Shown here: positions 1-6,381 of the stretch, one piece after another
Numbering within the stretch: the first letter of the stretch is position 1
Layout of the letters: the number at the start of each line of letters is the position of its first letter
Source: an uncultured Thalassolituus sp.
GTDB taxonomy: Bacteria > Pseudomonadota > Gammaproteobacteria > Pseudomonadales > Oceanobacteraceae
DNA: 10,203 nt
Direction: 5' to 3'
NCBI GenBank assembly: GCA_913054055.1
Contig: CAJXIT010000108.1
Span: 1-10,203 of the forward strand
Made by a program: the position numbers and the translations under genes
Notes under the pieces: generated by a model
What the model saw: only the letters and a program-made list of their open reading frames with translations
Databases searched by the model: none
Told to the model about the DNA's origin: nothing

Positions 1-27
1 GAGATTCTATTTGGTGAGCTTTAAGTT

Positions 28-780
28 ATGAATATTCATATAATGATACTGACTCAAAAAATACTGTGTGGCTTGTTCCTCATTCTAATGAGTGGCTGTT
101 TTGATTCTGGCAGTAACACGTCCAACAGTTCTGGAGAAGCCGGTTCTACCGCAAAATTTTTAACGCAGAATAACCACTTAATAAGCATTGAAGACAGATT
201 AATAAAAGTATTTTCTATTGAAGACACACTTCAGCCTACCCTTATCAACACGTATAAAAGCAGACAAACACTAGAAACCATATTTCCCTACAATGAAAAT
301 AAAATCATGCTGGGAACTAACAGCGGAGTGATCATTATGGACCATTCTGTGCCAGGTGAACTGAGTGAAATTTCTTTTTTAAATCATGCAATAAGCTGTG
401 ACCCTGTAATTGCTGATAACAACTACATGTATGTAACATTACGCAGTGGCAGTTTCTGCGGTGTAGACGATATCAATGAACTTCAGATAATTAATATTGA
501 AGACCTTACTCGGCCTGTACTGGTTAAAACAATCGAGCTAGACCAACCCTGGGGCTTAGGTTTAAACGGCGAGACCTTGTATATCTGCCTCAAAAGCGAA
601 CTAGTGGCGATTGATGTTTCAGAACCTGAGGCGGCACAAGAAATTGGGCGTTATTCCGTTATATGCAACGACATCATCGCTAGTGAACCTATGATATTGA
701 CCTCTGACGAGGATATTAAAATAATATCCATCGAAGATTTAAGGCTAATTGAACATGCTACGATTAGTAAGGGCCTTTAA
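28..780 (+). CDS. Predicted lipoprotein with LVIVD-like beta-propeller repeats
   Basis: Predicted envelope lipoprotein of 250 residues, function unknown. The N-terminus has a hydrophobic segment (about residues 7-21) ending in the lipobox-like M-S-G-C with C24 as the acylated cysteine. Residue +2 is Phe rather than Asp, which fits outer-membrane sorting. After a Ser/Gly/Asn-rich linker there are repeated short strands of the type 'LQIINIEDLTRPVLV', 'LVAIDVSEPEA' and 'IKIISIEDLRLI', which resemble LVIVD repeats. These form propeller-like domains in surface proteins of largely unknown role. The ATG at 28 is chosen because GGTGAG (13-18) lies 9 nt upstream; the in-frame ATG at 43 has no such site. 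The protein is short for a propeller and stops inside the last repeat, so it may be truncated or part of a larger assembly. No operon partner is evident: the next + strand gene is decayed. Confidence 0.7.
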   Translation: MNIHIMILTQKILCGLFLILMSGCFDSGSNTSNSSGEAGSTAKFLTQNNHLISIEDRLIKVFSIEDTLQPTLINTYKSRQTLETIFPYNENKIMLGTNSGVIIMDHSVPGELSEISFLNHAISCDPVIADNNYMYVTLRSGSFCGVDDINELQIINIEDLTRPVLVKTIELDQPWGLGLNGETLYICLKSELVAIDVSEPEAAQEIGRYSVICNDIIASEPMILTSDEDIKIISIEDLRLIEHATISKGL

Positions 781-850
781 GGGATACTCTTACAATACTT
801 ACAAGCATTTAGACTCTACTCTCTGACATCAAATCTTTACCGGAGTACAT

Positions 851-1142
851 ATGACATTACGCCTATTCATTGCCGCCATAGTAGTTCTAATTTGTAGCTA
901 AGTTTTTTTAGAAGGCAGTGAAAGCACTACAGTTTTTAAACCTAAACAACAGATTTAACAAGTCAAACCTTAAATTGATGGCATAAACAAACAGGTCTAC
1001 CTCCCTCTACCGAAATTAGGGACATTATGGCCAAGAATTTGAGCGCATTGTATTGGGCAACTGGTACACCCATGGTTATTATTTAAAAATTGAGAACCAT
1101 ACATTTGATATGGTGAAGTTTGATTTGCCTGAAAGCCACTAA
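851..1142 (+). pseudogene. Decayed paralogue of the 61-residue small membrane protein gene
   Basis: Reading from ATG 851 gives MTLRLFIAAIVVLICS, stop, VFLEGSESTTVFKPKQQI, stop, QVKP, stop, IDGINKQ. This lines up almost without gaps with the intact protein at 2451-2636 (MIIRLLIAAAIILWLTSVYL..., then VVKPKEAI, then LDSITEQ), with about 17 identities over 46 positions by eye. The stops are all TAA and fall opposite S17, Q35 and Q40; two are one C-to-T change from CAA. A GGAG site (842-845) remains 5 nt before the ATG. After IDGINKQ the frame continues to PLPKLG. A single extra base in the GGG at 1019-1021 would then join it to a clean run in the next frame (GHYGQEFERIVLGNWY... to ...FDLPESH, stop 1140-1142). 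That tail has no match in the intact copy, so it is either the original longer C-terminus or a separate gene remnant. Other genes here end normally with TAA, so recoding is unlikely. Confidence 0.68.
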
Positions 1143-1150
1143 CCTTACTT

Positions 1151-1181
1151 TTGGCGATCTGGTTATTCCCATGATCGCCAA
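1151..1181. repeat. Perfect 9-bp inverted repeat upstream of acyltransferase gene
   Basis: TTGGCGATC (1151-1159) and GATCGCCAA (1173-1181) are perfect inverted copies with a 13-nt spacer. The element lies just after the last stop of the decayed gene and about 80 bp before the acyltransferase start. No T-run follows on either strand, so a rho-independent terminator is not supported. It could be a terminator remnant or a regulator-binding site. Together with the pseudogene it accounts for most of the 483-bp gap at 781-1263; nothing else recognisable was seen there. Confidence 0.45.
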
Positions 1182-1263
1182 CAGCCATTCAGCATACTTT
1201 CATTTTCATCTGCGATATTCTGTCACTATTAAATTTTACATCTCAACTTAGAAAGATATTAAC

Positions 1264-2406
1264 ATGCCTAATCAGAATGAACGGCTACACGCATTAGATG
1301 CATTACGGGCCATTATGATGTTACTGGGACTGGTGATCCATACTGCCGCCAGTTACATGACCACCGATCTAGGCCAAGGCTGGCCACTTAAAGATGCCAG
1401 CAGCACTCATGTAATATTCGATTTACTTTCTGGCTACATTCATGGATTTAGAATGCCTGTTTTTTTTGCGGTGGCCGGTTTTTTTAGTGCCCTGCTATTT
1501 TTCAATCAATCTCCCAATCGCATGCTGCTTAATCGAATAAAACGTATTTTATTGCCTTTTTTGGTGTTTCTTTTTTTGCTATGGCCCATTAATGCCTTTA
1601 TTTGGACCTATGGTTTTTCGATAATGGAAAGCTCTGCCTCCCCTTGGCAGGACACTTGGAACATCATAGTAAATATCAAGACCTACCTGCCTGAAAGCTC
1701 TATTCATTTATGGTTTTTATATTATTTAGTGTATTTTTCTATCATTGCTTTCTTGTTTGGGCAGTTACAAAATCGTTTTCAAAAAACATCATCAGCTATT
1801 CAATCCATTTTTAATGCTGCTATGAAGTATCCGTTAGTTCGGCCTTTCATGTTTGCAGCGCTGGCATTCGCGCTTTTATTCATGATTGAAAACCCTTTAC
1901 CTGAACAACAAGGGAAGTTCATACCTAACTGGCAAGCCTTCATTTATTATTTATCATTTTATATGTTTGGCTGGCTGCTATTTGGTTCAAAACATTTAAT
2001 AGCAACGCTGCCAAAATACAGTTGGATACTTTTGATACTCGCCATTCCCATTCACTTTGCGTTTATGGTGCTTAACGCCACAGGAAAAACCGAGCTTATT
2101 ATTTTATGTGCACTTCATGCACTCAGTAATTGGTTGTTTGTTTTTTCTATTTTTGGGCTTTTCATTCGTTATTTCAGCCAACACTCTGAAGTCATGCGGT
2201 TTATTTCAAACGGCGCCTACTGGATGTATTTGATTCACTTACCTGTGGTGGCATTTTTCACCATTGCATTGCTAGGGCTGGATATTCATTCATCTATAAA
2301 ATTCTTAATTGTATTTTTATCCTCGTTATTTGTATGCGTGATCAGCTACCGATACTGGATTAAAAAATCCATCGTCAGTGTATTTTTAAATGGCAAACGC
2401 TATTAA
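1264..2406 (+). CDS. Acyltransferase family 3 (OpgC-like) integral membrane protein
   Basis: Integral inner-membrane protein of 380 residues in the acyltransferase-3 family. Members move acyl groups (acetyl, succinyl and similar) onto exported glycans or lipids; OpgC/MdoC, which succinylates osmoregulated periplasmic glucans, is the closest pattern. The family R-X10-H motif is present as R15...H26 within 'DALRAIMMLLGLVIH'. It is followed by 'FRMPVFFAVAGFF' (R63) on the next helix, 'RIKRILLPF' at 91-99, and 'HLWFLYYL' at 148-155, all typical of OpgC-like members. About ten hydrophobic helices are visible and the length is normal. No opgG/opgH genes are present nearby, so the glucan assignment and substrate are open. 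The start has only a weak purine-rich site (AGAAAG, about 1251). The next small gene begins 44 nt downstream and is probably cotranscribed. Confidence 0.85.
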   Translation: MPNQNERLHALDALRAIMMLLGLVIHTAASYMTTDLGQGWPLKDASSTHVIFDLLSGYIHGFRMPVFFAVAGFFSALLFFNQSPNRMLLNRIKRILLPFLVFLFLLWPINAFIWTYGFSIMESSASPWQDTWNIIVNIKTYLPESSIHLWFLYYLVYFSIIAFLFGQLQNRFQKTSSAIQSIFNAAMKYPLVRPFMFAALAFALLFMIENPLPEQQGKFIPNWQAFIYYLSFYMFGWLLFGSKHLIATLPKYSWILLILAIPIHFAFMVLNATGKTELIILCALHALSNWLFVFSIFGLFIRYFSQHSEVMRFISNGAYWMYLIHLPVVAFFTIALLGLDIHSSIKFLIVFLSSLFVCVISYRYWIKKSIVSVFLNGKRY

Positions 2407-2450
2407 ACGGGATATAGTAAGCCCCGTTAAACATGACTTAAGGAAATACA

Positions 2451-2636
2451 ATGATCATCCGATTACTGATAGCCGCTGCCATCATTCTTTGGTTAACCAG
2501 TGTGTACCTAACAGATGAGACAGCTGAAGTGGTTAAACCCAAAGAAGCCATTCAAGAATTTCAAGGCCAGCTAGACAGCATCACCGAACAAGCGGACGCT
2601 AAACGCAAACAATCTCTTGAAGAAATGGGACTTTAA
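2451..2636 (+). CDS. Small single-pass membrane protein, unknown function
   Basis: A 61-residue protein with an N-terminal hydrophobic helix (about residues 2-20, MIIRLLIAAAIILWLTSVYL) and a charged, Glu/Lys/Gln-rich tail that looks helical (KEAIQEFQGQLDSITEQADAK). No family is recognised. It is supported as a real gene by a good ribosome site (AAGGAAA, 7 nt or less before ATG 2451), by its position 44 nt after the acyltransferase stop in the same direction, and by a decayed homologue at 851 on the other side of the acyltransferase. The gap before it contains a short 6-bp inverted repeat (AACGGG 2406-2411 / CCCGTT 2423-2428) without a T-run. It could be an accessory subunit of the acyltransferase or an independent small membrane protein; this is inference only. 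Confidence 0.68.
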   Translation: MIIRLLIAAAIILWLTSVYLTDETAEVVKPKEAIQEFQGQLDSITEQADAKRKQSLEEMGL

Positions 2637-2758
2637 TACCCATTTCAAGCTTAGGCTGGCGCTTTATTCTATTTACCGTGTGAAATTTGACCCAAGGCAC
2701 TTCAAGCCTCATGATTAGCTGATAATTATAAAGACACTGATCATCAGCCAGAGCACAC

Positions 2759-3352
2759 ATGGAAACAGGAAAGATTCAAATCACACTTGCGGTCATTGCC
2801 ATGATCAGTGGCTGGGGCATTGCCTTAATTACTAACTGGAGCAGCCTGTTCAGTGAAGTACAAGCGGACCCTGTCTCTGATGTAAAGATGATCGAGCAAT
2901 CTAAATTTGACTCCCTTAATACCAAATATTTGCAGATACTTGCGCAGTTAGACAGCAACCAGTCTATATTGCAGGATAAAGAAGCAAGTATTTTAGATTT
3001 AAATCAGAACATTCTGGAACTAAAAGCCCCTTTCCACTTAATTTCCAATACCAAACTTAAACAGCTATTAAAATTTCATAACAGTGCTGTCTGCTACGGC
3101 AGCAGTTTAAATCTTACCCACCCTGCCGGTGACGATTACCAACACTGCCAGTCAAAAGAGGCACTTTCTAAAAAGTTGCTGCTGTTTTTTGAAGAACTGG
3201 AATTAGTAGAAGATAACGCTTCGAATTATTCAACAGAACGAGCCAAAAATGCGCTGATTCGACTGCAAAGCAATTACAAATTTAACAACCCAGGTTGGTA
3301 TACGGATTTGATGCTGGGCATTTTAATCATTGAATACGCCAAAAAATCTTAG
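2759..3352 (+). CDS. Hypothetical membrane-anchored coiled-coil protein
   Basis: A 197-residue protein of unknown function. Residues about 7-25 form a single hydrophobic helix (LAVIAMISGWGIALIT) that looks like an uncleaved N-terminal anchor. Residues about 43-90 are rich in Gln, Leu, Asp and Lys with heptad-like spacing and probably form a coiled coil. The remaining 100 residues form a compact soluble part with two cysteines (C112, C130) that could pair if periplasmic, and a helical C-terminus. The start at ATG 2759 has only a weak upstream purine site (CAGAG). It is separated by 122 bp from the small gene upstream and faces the umuDC operon convergently across a repeat-rich gap. No conserved domain was recognised. 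Confidence 0.6.
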   Translation: METGKIQITLAVIAMISGWGIALITNWSSLFSEVQADPVSDVKMIEQSKFDSLNTKYLQILAQLDSNQSILQDKEASILDLNQNILELKAPFHLISNTKLKQLLKFHNSAVCYGSSLNLTHPAGDDYQHCQSKEALSKKLLLFFEELELVEDNASNYSTERAKNALIRLQSNYKFNNPGWYTDLMLGILIIEYAKKS

Positions 3353-3390
3353 CGACTTTTATTTTTATTTTTATGTTCATTCCCTAAAAG

Positions 3391-3424
3391 ACTCCCGATC
3401 ATTTCTGCTTCGCAGGTCGGGAGT
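3391..3424. repeat. Hairpin heading the intergenic repeat mosaic
   Basis: ACTCCCGA (3391-3398) pairs with TCGGGAGT (3417-3424). The 18-nt loop contains a second small stem, CTGC-TTC-GCAG (3405-3415). Read on the - strand the right end is followed by CTTTTAGG, so it could act as a weak terminator for umuDC transcripts, although it lies about 170 bp past the umuC stop. The arm sequence is reused in the tandem repeat that follows. Confidence 0.6.
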
Positions 3425-3545
3425 GACGAGTTTGGTTTACTTCACAAGCCGGGAGTGACGGGGTTGGTTTACTTCACAAGCCGGGAGTGACGAGGTTGGT
3501 TTGCTTCACAAGCCGAGAGTGACTGGATTTTAGTTTGCTTCGCTC
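3418..3545. repeat. 32-bp tandem repeat, four units
   Basis: Units begin at 3418, 3450, 3482 and 3514, an exact 32-bp period. Each starts CGGGAGTGACG (CGAGAGTGACT in the fourth), then a G/T-rich stretch with TTGGTTT, and ends ACTTCACAAGC. The first three differ at only a few bases; the fourth is more divergent and ends GCTTCGCTC. The unit start is the same sequence as the right arm of the preceding hairpin, so the array may have grown by duplication of half of that hairpin. No open frame or spacer variation like a CRISPR array is present. Confidence 0.85.
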
Positions 3546-3555
3546 TCCCCCGTCT

Positions 3556-3573
3556 TTCCCGCGAAGGCGGGAA
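3556..3573. repeat. GC-rich short palindrome (TTCCCGC-GAAG-GCGGGAA)
   Basis: A perfect 7-bp stem, TTCCCGC (3556-3562) and GCGGGAA (3567-3573), closes a 4-nt GAAG loop 25 bp past the umuC stop. The motif with its flanks (TCTTTCCCGCG...GGAATCCATTC) looks like the short palindromic elements scattered between genes in many proteobacteria. No T-run follows on the - strand, so a terminator role is only possible. Confidence 0.65.
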
Positions 3574-3597
3574 TCCATTCCCTAGCAATCAAAGCCT

Positions 3598-4848
3598 CTA
3601 ACAGCGCACCTTAGGTAATTCCGTCCAGCTGGTTGTGTAATTAGGGGATTTCATATTTCGGGCCATGACCCAATCGTGTTTAATACCTGTCGATCCTAAA
3701 AAAACCTGCTGAGCACTATGCTCATTAAGCTCATCCATCACTTTCATTAACCTCATTGAACGGTCAGGTTGTTCATCCAACAATAAATCTCTTTGATAGA
3801 ACCCTTCATCGATCAATTCAGATAAGCACACCATCGATCGTACGTATTTATGATTGGGTTTATAAAGCTGCGCAACCGCTTGCGTGACTTTTTCTGCCAT
3901 GGCAAGGGTGTCATTACTGGGCGCGGCTAATTTAATCACTTTATGATGAGATGCGTAAGCATCGGTAAATCGTGAACTGGATGCGCTGATGATTAATGCT
4001 TCTACCAACATATTATGTTTGCGCAGTTTGCTCATGGCTTTTGACAGATAATCAATGGTTAGGGACTGCAAGGGTTTTAATTGTGTAATGGGCTGACTGA
4101 ATGCCCGCGATACGACGATTTGCTTTCTTGCTTCAGGCTCATCATGAAATGAAATGCATTGTGTGCCTTGCAGTTCTAACGCCGTTCGCTCAACCACCAC
4201 TGAAAATGATTTACGCAAATAATTTTTATCGGCTTGAGCCAGTTGCCACGCCGTTGTGATACCGTCGGCTTGCAAACGCAATGTGAGCTTACGCCCTATC
4301 CCCCAAACTTCATGTAATGGAAAGTGTTTTAGTATTTGCTCTCGCTGATGATCGTCATCAATACAGCATACGCCTTTTGCTCTTGGAATTTTTTTAGCGA
4401 TCACATTGGCAACTTTTGATAAGGTTTTGGTTTTGCCGATGCCAACTCTGACGGGCATGCCTAAATTTTGATAAACCGTTTGAATCACTTCTTGCCCCCA
4501 CTTTCGACGGTCAAACACGTGTCCGGTTAAATCTAAAAATGCTTCGTCAATGCTGTATACGTGCATATCCGATGCAAAATCTGACAAGGTATTCATCAAA
4601 CGGCTGGAAAGATCGCCATACAATTCATAATTAGAACTGAATACATGCACACCCATTTTTTTAAGCTGATGCTTCACTTTGAAATAAGGTTGGAATTTAG
4701 GCACTCCCATGGTTTTTGCCGCCCGGTTCATGGCCACTATGCAGCCATCATTATTAGACAGCACAACAATGGGCTTGCCACGTAAGTCAGGGCGAAAAAC
4801 CGCTTCACAGGACGCGTACATGGTTTCGCAATCTACCAAGGCATACAT
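3598..4848 (-). CDS. umuC: UmuC, catalytic subunit of error-prone DNA polymerase V
   Basis: Y-family translesion polymerase, catalytic subunit, 416 residues (E. coli UmuC has 422). With cleaved UmuD' it copies past DNA lesions in the SOS response. Catalytic metal ligands are visible as D6 in MYALVDCETMYASCE and D101-E102 in YSIDEAF, with Y11 at the steric-gate position. Other hallmarks are VVLSNNDGCIVAMNRAAK (27-45), SSNYELYGDLSSR (71-83), the helix-hairpin-helix region VWGIGRK (181-187) and VVERTALELQG (218-228). QRDLLL at 352-357 lies where E. coli has its beta-clamp motif QLNLF. The C-terminal region ends with the usual UmuC tail, WVMARNMKSPNYTTSW. The start ATG overlaps the umuD stop as TGATG, giving translational coupling. 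No truncation or frameshift is seen. Confidence 0.97.
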   Translation of the reverse strand: MYALVDCETMYASCEAVFRPDLRGKPIVVLSNNDGCIVAMNRAAKTMGVPKFQPYFKVKHQLKKMGVHVFSSNYELYGDLSSRLMNTLSDFASDMHVYSIDEAFLDLTGHVFDRRKWGQEVIQTVYQNLGMPVRVGIGKTKTLSKVANVIAKKIPRAKGVCCIDDDHQREQILKHFPLHEVWGIGRKLTLRLQADGITTAWQLAQADKNYLRKSFSVVVERTALELQGTQCISFHDEPEARKQIVVSRAFSQPITQLKPLQSLTIDYLSKAMSKLRKHNMLVEALIISASSSRFTDAYASHHKVIKLAAPSNDTLAMAEKVTQAVAQLYKPNHKYVRSMVCLSELIDEGFYQRDLLLDEQPDRSMRLMKVMDELNEHSAQQVFLGSTGIKHDWVMARNMKSPNYTTSWTELPKVRC

Positions 4849-5258
4849 CAGCGGTGCATCCTAACAGAGTGAATCACCACACCTTCTATGCTCACATCAG
4901 GGCCACAGGCAATGGGCTGATACTGCTGAGAGCTATGAGACTCTAACAGCCGCTTTTTTAGGTTTAATCGCTTACATGCCAATTCGCCATCAATGGCGGC
5001 TATCACCACGTCTCCTTGCCTAGGCTCTTCGCTTTTATCAATAACCAAAAGATCCCCGGCAAATATGCCAGCTAAATTCATAGAATCGCCCTCAGCCCAC
5101 GCATAAAACGTGGCAGCTGGGTGTTTTACCACCAGCTCGTTTAAATCTAGCGTTTCATGTTGGTACTGTTCTGCAGGTGAAGGAAAGCCCGCATGGATTC
5201 GACTAGGAGCAAGAGGTAAAGCCCACTGACGACCCGAACAAAGCCTCTCTAATCGCAT
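4848..5258 (-). CDS. umuD: UmuD, self-cleaving accessory protein of polymerase V
   Basis: LexA-like S24 peptidase of about 136 residues that RecA filaments induce to cleave itself, giving UmuD', the partner of UmuC. From the chosen start the nucleophile is S59 in AEGDSMN and the general base is K96 in ELACKRL. The cleavage site is A23-G24 in HAGFPSPAEQY, where E. coli has Cys24-Gly25 with S60 and K97. The frame is open nine codons further up to an ATG at 5285, but that codon lies inside the LexA operator, where transcription should start or already be blocked. The ATG at 5258 has GGTG just upstream (5 nt or less) and restores the family spacing, so it is preferred. It forms an operon with umuC, with the stop and start overlapping by one base. 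Confidence 0.93.
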   Translation of the reverse strand: MRLERLCSGRQWALPLAPSRIHAGFPSPAEQYQHETLDLNELVVKHPAATFYAWAEGDSMNLAGIFAGDLLVIDKSEEPRQGDVVIAAIDGELACKRLNLKKRLLESHSSQQYQPIACGPDVSIEGVVIHSVRMHR

Positions 5259-5271
5259 AATCACCACACAA

Positions 5272-5291
5272 TACTGTATATACATACAGCT
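5272..5291 (-). promoter_or_regulatory. LexA (SOS) box of umuDC
   Basis: The + strand reads TACTGTATATACATACAGCT, containing CTGT (5274-5277), an 8-bp AT-only-but-one spacer and ACAG (5286-5289). This is the gammaproteobacterial LexA consensus CTGT-N8-ACAG with the typical TA flank on one side. It sits 14-33 bp upstream of the preferred umuD ATG, which predicts LexA repression of umuDC relieved by DNA damage. It is about 160 bp from the divergent PAS-GGDEF gene, so an effect on that gene is possible but not shown. Confidence 0.93.
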
Positions 5292-5292
5292 A

Positions 5293-5320
5293 TTATTAGG
5301 TATTTCCTAGAATATTGCAA
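5293..5320 (-). promoter_or_regulatory. Candidate sigma-70 promoter for umuDC
   Basis: On the - strand TTGCAA (5320-5315) and TAATAA (5298-5293) are spaced by 16 bp and could serve as -35 and -10 elements. The LexA box begins right after the -10 element, so bound LexA would cover the start site. The pair overlaps a 7-bp inverted repeat (GGTATTT 5299-5305 / AAATACC 5319-5325) of unknown meaning. The -10 match is imperfect, and an alternative -10 within the TA-rich LexA box is possible. Confidence 0.4.
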
Positions 5321-5448
5321 ATACCAGCCCCTGTTTTGAGGTTGGTTGCTTAATGGACAAATGGCACTTTTGAACCTATACAGGTATCTGTAACCCCCTT
5401 ATAAATACACTGGCTATGTGCTTTAACACGGCAATACTCTAGGGAAAT

Positions 5449-6381
5449 ATGAGTCAAAATACCAATACGCCAGAGTTCTTAAAACACATCCTCGATTCAA
5501 TGGACGAGCATATTGTTGTGGTTGATGAACAAGGCTATATCCAATATGTAAATCGTAGCTGGCTTCAATTCGGTTCAAACAATCAATGCGCAGTCAAAAG
5601 CAATTGGCACCAGCAAAATTATTTAGAAGAATGCCATCGAGCAGCAAAGCGAGGCGATGAGTTTGCGCTCAATGCCAGCAAGGGCATCACGTCAGTGATC
5701 GAAAGAAAACAAACCAGTTATTACTTTGAATACCCATGCCACAGCCCTTCGGAAGAAAGGTGGTTCATGATGAGGGTAAATTTATTTACCGCTGCCAATA
5801 AGGACTACATCGTGATTTCACACCAAAATATCACTGAGCGAAGAATCGCAGAAAATACGGTAAGAGCACTGGCCAGCACCGATCCGTTAACGAATATTCC
5901 AAATCGACGAACATTTAACGAGTTTTACCACGAAGAATGGAGACGCTCTGTTAGACATGCCTCTTCAATGTGTTTAGCCATTGTGGATCTAGATGACTTT
6001 AAACAAATAAACGATCAATTAGGCCACCTTGCAGGTGATGAATGCTTAGTGGCAGTAGGAAAAATATTATTAGAATTCAGTAATCGCCCAGGAGACATCT
6101 GTGCAAGATATGGAGGCGACGAATTCATAATCGCTTGGGGAGATACTGAAATTGATCATGCGAAGGCCATGGCAAATAAACTGGCTAAAAAAATCAGTCA
6201 AATAACGCTTGCAAAAAGTAGCACGGACCACTGTCTAAACGCTTCTGTTAGTATCGGCCTAGCCGAAATCCAGCCAAGCACCTACAACCAAGAAAATGAT
6301 TTAATTAAATTGGCTGATCAAGCCCTGTATAAGGCCAAAGACAATGGCCGAGATAGAATTGAAGACGCATCAACGCTTTAG
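5449..6381 (+). CDS. PAS-GGDEF diguanylate cyclase
   Basis: Predicted cytosolic diguanylate cyclase of 310 residues that makes c-di-GMP from two GTP. An N-terminal PAS domain spans about residues 8-131 (DEHIVVVDEQGYIQYVNRSW at the start; YPCHSPSEERWFMMRV and ISHQNITERR at the end). The GGDEF domain spans about 140-305: DPLTNIPNRRTF, metal-site D180 in IVDLDDFKQIND, and active-site GGDEF at 222-226. RPGD at 213-216, exactly five residues before GGDEF, is an intact RxxD inhibitory site, so product feedback is expected. No membrane segment is present. The start at 5449 has AGGGA just upstream. The gene is divergent from umuDC and its TAG stop overlaps the stop of the convergent thioesterase gene by 4 bp. 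The PAS ligand cannot be told from sequence. Confidence 0.92.
   Translation: MSQNTNTPEFLKHILDSMDEHIVVVDEQGYIQYVNRSWLQFGSNNQCAVKSNWHQQNYLEECHRAAKRGDEFALNASKGITSVIERKQTSYYFEYPCHSPSEERWFMMRVNLFTAANKDYIVISHQNITERRIAENTVRALASTDPLTNIPNRRTFNEFYHEEWRRSVRHASSMCLAIVDLDDFKQINDQLGHLAGDECLVAVGKILLEFSNRPGDICARYGGDEFIIAWGDTEIDHAKAMANKLAKKISQITLAKSSTDHCLNASVSIGLAEIQPSTYNQENDLIKLADQALYKAKDNGRDRIEDASTL

Noticed and set aside
851..1000. Stop-codon recoding of TAA in the 851 frame
   Set aside because: Genes in the window such as those ending at 780, 2406 and 2636 use TAA as a normal stop, and the frame also carries an apparent frameshift, so decay explains it better.
997..1188. Open frame of 63 codons on the - strand
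   Set aside because: It is antisense to the decayed + strand gene, has no ribosome site or family-like motif, and is explained by the remnant coding sequence on the other strand.
3418..3545. Possible CRISPR array from the regular 32-bp period
   Set aside because: The whole 32-bp unit is repeated, with no unique spacers between conserved repeats and no cas genes; it is a simple tandem repeat.
5363..5380. Sigma-54 promoter beginning TGGCAC before the PAS-GGDEF gene
   Set aside because: The required GC-containing -12 element (TTGC-like) is absent at the proper spacing.
5379..5392. TACAG-N4-CTGTA as a second LexA box
   Set aside because: The half-sites are in the opposite order and spacing to CTGT-N8-ACAG, so it does not match the LexA consensus.
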